Assembly: GCA_900545555.1 (NCBI GenBank)
Contig: UQZI01000015.1
Location: 1-32,897, forward strand
Source of the DNA: an uncultured Collinsella sp.
Lineage (GTDB): Bacteria; Actinomycetota; Coriobacteriia; Coriobacteriales; Coriobacteriaceae
DNA: 32,897 bases
Direction of reading: 5' to 3'
Part shown: in pieces, positions 30,772-32,897 of the stretch
Layout of the letters: the number at the start of each line of letters is the position of its first letter
Position numbering within the stretch: position 1 is the stretch's first letter
Program-made: the position numbers and the translations under genes
The notes under the pieces: model-generated
Told to the model about the DNA's origin: nothing
Seen by the model: the letters and a program-made list of their open reading frames with translations, nothing else
Database searches by the model: none

Positions 30772-30788
30772 TTTTAGCACGGTTTTTA

Positions 30789-30827
30789 ACGGCGGGGGTG
30801 CACGGGTGTTTCACACACCCCCGCCGT
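30789..30827 (+). terminator. Hairpin downstream of adhE
   Basis: A 12-bp GC-rich stem (30789-30800 with 30816-30827) follows the adhE stop by 17 nt. The trailing T-tract is weak (GTCGCTTCT), so it may attenuate rather than stop transcription into the kinase gene. Confidence 0.5.
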
Positions 30828-30859
30828 CGCTTCTATCGCATCGTTGAAAGGATGCAACC

Positions 30860-31624
30860 ATGCTGCTACCCGATTCCAAGACCGAGCTCGTCCGCCGTGG
30901 CAACAAGGTCGTTTACGACCTGGGGGACAAGATCGTCAAGGTCTTTAACGAGACCAAGCCTGTCTCCGACGTGTTCAACGAGGCTTTGAATCTTGCCCGC
31001 ATCAATGAGTGCGGCATCCGCAGCCCCAAGGCTCTCGAGGTTTCCCAGCTCGAGAACGCCAACGGCTGGGCGCTCGTGACCGAGAAGGTTCCGGGCACCA
31101 CCCTTGCCGAGAAGATGACTGCTGAGCCCCAGCGCTTTGGTGAGTATCTCGAGATGTTCGTCGACCTCCAGATCGAGATCCACGGCTATACCTCCCCGCT
31201 GCTCAACCGTCAGCGCGACAAGTTCGCCCGCATGATCGACAGCCTTGATCAGCTCAATGCCACCACGCGCTACAACCTTCAGGAGCGTCTGGACGGCATG
31301 ACCAAGGAGTTCAAGGTCTGCCACGGCGACTTCAACCCCTCCAACGTCATCGTCGGCGACGACGGCCAGCTGTATGTCTGCGACTGGGCACACGCCACCC
31401 AGGGCTCCCCTGCTGCCGACGTTGCTACCACCTACCTGCTCTTTGCCCTCAACAGCAAGGACCAGGCTGAGGCCTACTTGGAGCTCTACTGCGACCGCGC
31501 CGACATGCCCATGCAGGTCGTGCGTCAGTGGACGAGCATCGTCGCCGCTTCCGAGCTCGCTCGTAAGCGCAACGTGAACGATGAGTTCCTGAAGAACTGG
31601 ATCGACGTCGTCGATTATCAGTAA
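30860..31624 (+). CDS. Aminoglycoside-phosphotransferase-fold kinase, substrate unknown
   Basis: The 254-residue protein belongs to the APH/choline kinase-like fold. The catalytic loop HGDFNPSN (155-162) and the metal-binding D175 in CDWAHATQGSPAAD are clear. The N-terminal lobe has VYDLGDKIVKVFN, with a lysine in the usual ATP-binding place, and LVTEKVPGTTL. The fold covers antibiotic kinases as well as choline, thiamine, homoserine and fructosamine kinases, so a resistance role should not be assumed. The ATG at 30860 has AAAGGA upstream, 88 bp after adhE. Convergent proS follows beyond a terminator. Confidence 0.85.
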   Translation: MLLPDSKTELVRRGNKVVYDLGDKIVKVFNETKPVSDVFNEALNLARINECGIRSPKALEVSQLENANGWALVTEKVPGTTLAEKMTAEPQRFGEYLEMFVDLQIEIHGYTSPLLNRQRDKFARMIDSLDQLNATTRYNLQERLDGMTKEFKVCHGDFNPSNVIVGDDGQLYVCDWAHATQGSPAADVATTYLLFALNSKDQAEAYLELYCDRADMPMQVVRQWTSIVAASELARKRNVNDEFLKNWIDVVDYQ

Positions 31625-31659
31625 TATCTGAGCGATTTATTTCGCATCGGAGGCACAAG

Positions 31660-31693
31660 AAAACCCCGCAGCTCATTAGGGCTGTGGGGTTTT
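31660..31693. terminator. Bidirectional terminator after the kinase gene
   Basis: AAAACCCCGCAGC pairs with GCTGTGGGGTTTT (one G-U) around an 8-nt loop. T-rich sequence on the plus side suits the kinase gene, and A-rich sequence on the other side could also stop minus-strand transcripts. Confidence 0.85.
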
Positions 31694-31722
31694 CCTTTTA
31701 GATATCGAGCATGCCACAAGAT

Positions 31723-31771
31723 AAAAGGACGACCCCACATGTCCCCGATCTGGAGAAATGCGGGGCCGTCC
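31723..31771 (-). terminator. Rho-independent terminator of proS
   Basis: A 14-bp stem (31727-31740 with 31758-31771, including G-U pairs) is followed on the minus strand by TTTTATC, 30 nt beyond the proS stop. Confidence 0.8.
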
Positions 31772-31801
31772 CGTATATCGAACTACAAGCGAAATCGTCG
31801 A

Positions 31802-32897
31802 TTAACGACGGGCCGCCTTAACAAGCTCGGCAACCTTGGCGACGACCTCGTCGATCGCCACATCCTCGCGCTCGCCCGTGGAACGGTCCTTGAGCTCGAC
31901 GGTGCCGTTCTTAAGGCCACGCTTGCCGAGCACCACCTGATACGGGAAGCCCATGAGGTCGTTATCGGCAAACTTAAAGCCGGGACGCTCATCGCGGTCG
32001 TCGACGACGACCTCGATACCCTCGGCGCACAGACCGTCGACGATCTGTTCACAGACGGTAGCGCACTCCTCCTTCTTGGGGTCGAGCGGAATCACCGCGA
32101 CCTCGTACGGGGCGACTGAGACCGGCCAGACGATACCGTGCTCGTCGTTGTGCTGCTCCACGACGGCAGCGAGCGAGCGGGAAACACCAACGCCGTAGCA
32201 ACCCATGATGAGCGGCTTCTCCTTGCCGTCCTCGTCCATAAAGGTGGCACCCATGGCCTCGGAATACTTGGTGCCCAGCTGGAACACCTGGGAGACCTCG
32301 ATACCGCGGGCAGCAGAGAGCGGCTTGCCGCAGTGCGGGCAGGGATCGCCGGCAACGACGGTGACCAGGTCAGCCCACTCATCGACGGTAAAGTCGCGCT
32401 CGGGGCAGGCACCGGTAAAGTGGTAGTCGACCTCGTTGGCGCCACAGGCCCACTGTTTGGACTCGCGCAGGCTCTCATCGCAGACCAGACGAATGCCCTC
32501 GGGCAGGTTAACCGGTCCGATAAAGCCCTTATGCAGACCGTAGGTCTGGAGCTCCTCGTCGGTCATCATGCGATAGCCCTTGCCAAAGACATGCTCAGCC
32601 TTGCAATCGTTGAGCTCGTGGTCTCCCGGGACAATGGCAACGACCGGTTTGCCCTCGGCGTCGATCAACGCCAGGGACTTGCGCGTACCGTTCTCGGGGA
32701 ACCCAAAGAACTTAGCGACGGCCTCAATGGTGCCCATACCCGGGGTCTCGACCTTGGTGAGCTTACCATCGCCGGGGCCCTCGGCCACGACCACCTTAGT
32801 GCTCGCGGCCTCGTCATCGGCGGCAAAGCCGCAATCGTCGCAGTAGACCAGTGAAGCCTCACCAGCGTCAGCAAGAGCCATGTACTCGACGGAGGTG
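31802..32897 (-). CDS. proS: Prolyl-tRNA synthetase, 5' part outside window
   Basis: ProRS charges tRNA-Pro. The stop is at 31802, and 365 codons are visible before the window edge, so about the N-terminal third is missing. The visible part covers much of the inserted editing domain (KTV-type segment GTIEAVAKFFGFPENGTRKSLALIDAEGK). Two CxxC pairs follow (CPHC and an upstream cysteine region). Then come the motif-3 region GCYGVGVSRSLAAVVEQ and the C-terminal anticodon-binding domain (VSVAPYEVAVIPLDP). This is the long bacterial type. It converges with the kinase gene. Confidence 0.95.
   Translation of the reverse strand, partial: TSVEYMALADAGEASLVYCDDCGFAADDEAASTKVVVAEGPGDGKLTKVETPGMGTIEAVAKFFGFPENGTRKSLALIDAEGKPVVAIVPGDHELNDCKAEHVFGKGYRMMTDEELQTYGLHKGFIGPVNLPEGIRLVCDESLRESKQWACGANEVDYHFTGACPERDFTVDEWADLVTVVAGDPCPHCGKPLSAARGIEVSQVFQLGTKYSEAMGATFMDEDGKEKPLIMGCYGVGVSRSLAAVVEQHNDEHGIVWPVSVAPYEVAVIPLDPKKEECATVCEQIVDGLCAEGIEVVVDDRDERPGFKFADNDLMGFPYQVVLGKRGLKNGTVELKDRSTGEREDVAIDEVVAKVAELVKAARR

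Noticed and set aside
28135..30780. An 881-residue open frame antisense to adhE
   Set aside because: It lies wholly opposite the well-supported adhE, is full of Gly/Leu/Val/Asp/His repeats produced by the C-ending codons of adhE, and has no domain. It is a composition effect of high-GC DNA.
30860..31624. Aminoglycoside resistance gene
   Set aside because: Only the fold is shared. The context is fermentation and tRNA charging, and no close match to a named resistance enzyme can be shown.

Overview
The window is high-GC bacterial DNA. It looks like the class Coriobacteriia, most likely Collinsella or a close relative. The evidence is the combination of an actinobacterial integration host factor (mihF) next to gmk and rpoZ, a clustered pyr operon led by pyrR, zinc-type L28, many GTG/TTG starts, and a fermentative bifunctional AdhE. 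The taxon is an inference from gene content, not a database match. I recognise 32 genes. Two are cut by the window edges: pnp at the left and proS at the right. I found no rRNA, tRNA or CRISPR array.

From 1 to about 20,600 almost everything lies on the minus strand and is housekeeping. Read in the direction of transcription, thiI-rpoZ-gmk-mihF forms one unit of transcription, RNA modification and nucleotide genes (order mihF, gmk, rpoZ, thiI). It ends in a strong terminator at 18152-18181. Next comes comEA-comEC (DNA uptake), then holA, rpsT and its terminator. A long run then starts at lepA: dus, hemW, two consecutive DnaJ genes, mtaB, phoH, ybeY, dgkA, era, recO. rpsO and pnp close the series, each with a hairpin in its leader. 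Spacings are short and many starts overlap the preceding stop, which suggests translational coupling.

From 20,842 to 26,330 lies the pyrimidine unit pyrR-pyrB-pyrC-pyrK-pyrD-pyrF. It covers the committed step (PyrB), dihydroorotase, the two-subunit NAD-linked dihydroorotate dehydrogenase (PyrD with PyrK) and OMP decarboxylase. carAB and pyrE are not here. The pyrR leader has a terminator and further hairpins that fit PyrR-type attenuation. Divergently to the right is rpmB (L28), with two candidate promoters.

From 26,909 to 27,971 is a compact mobile element. It is a REP-associated (Y1, HUH) transposase gene bracketed by two pairs of hairpin repeats in inverted orientation, inserted directly behind the rpmB terminator. 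This is the most unusual structure in the window. To its right are adhE (fermentative ethanol formation), preceded by two tandem LacI-type operators, and an aminoglycoside-phosphotransferase-fold kinase of unknown substrate. That kinase converges on proS, and each of the two has its own terminator.

Other notable points are a DnaJ-like protein that has lost most of its C-terminal substrate domain and gained a membrane domain, a probably leaderless lepA, an Era with an acidic N-terminal tail, and a recurrent extended -10 motif of the form TGNTANNNT at several promoters.
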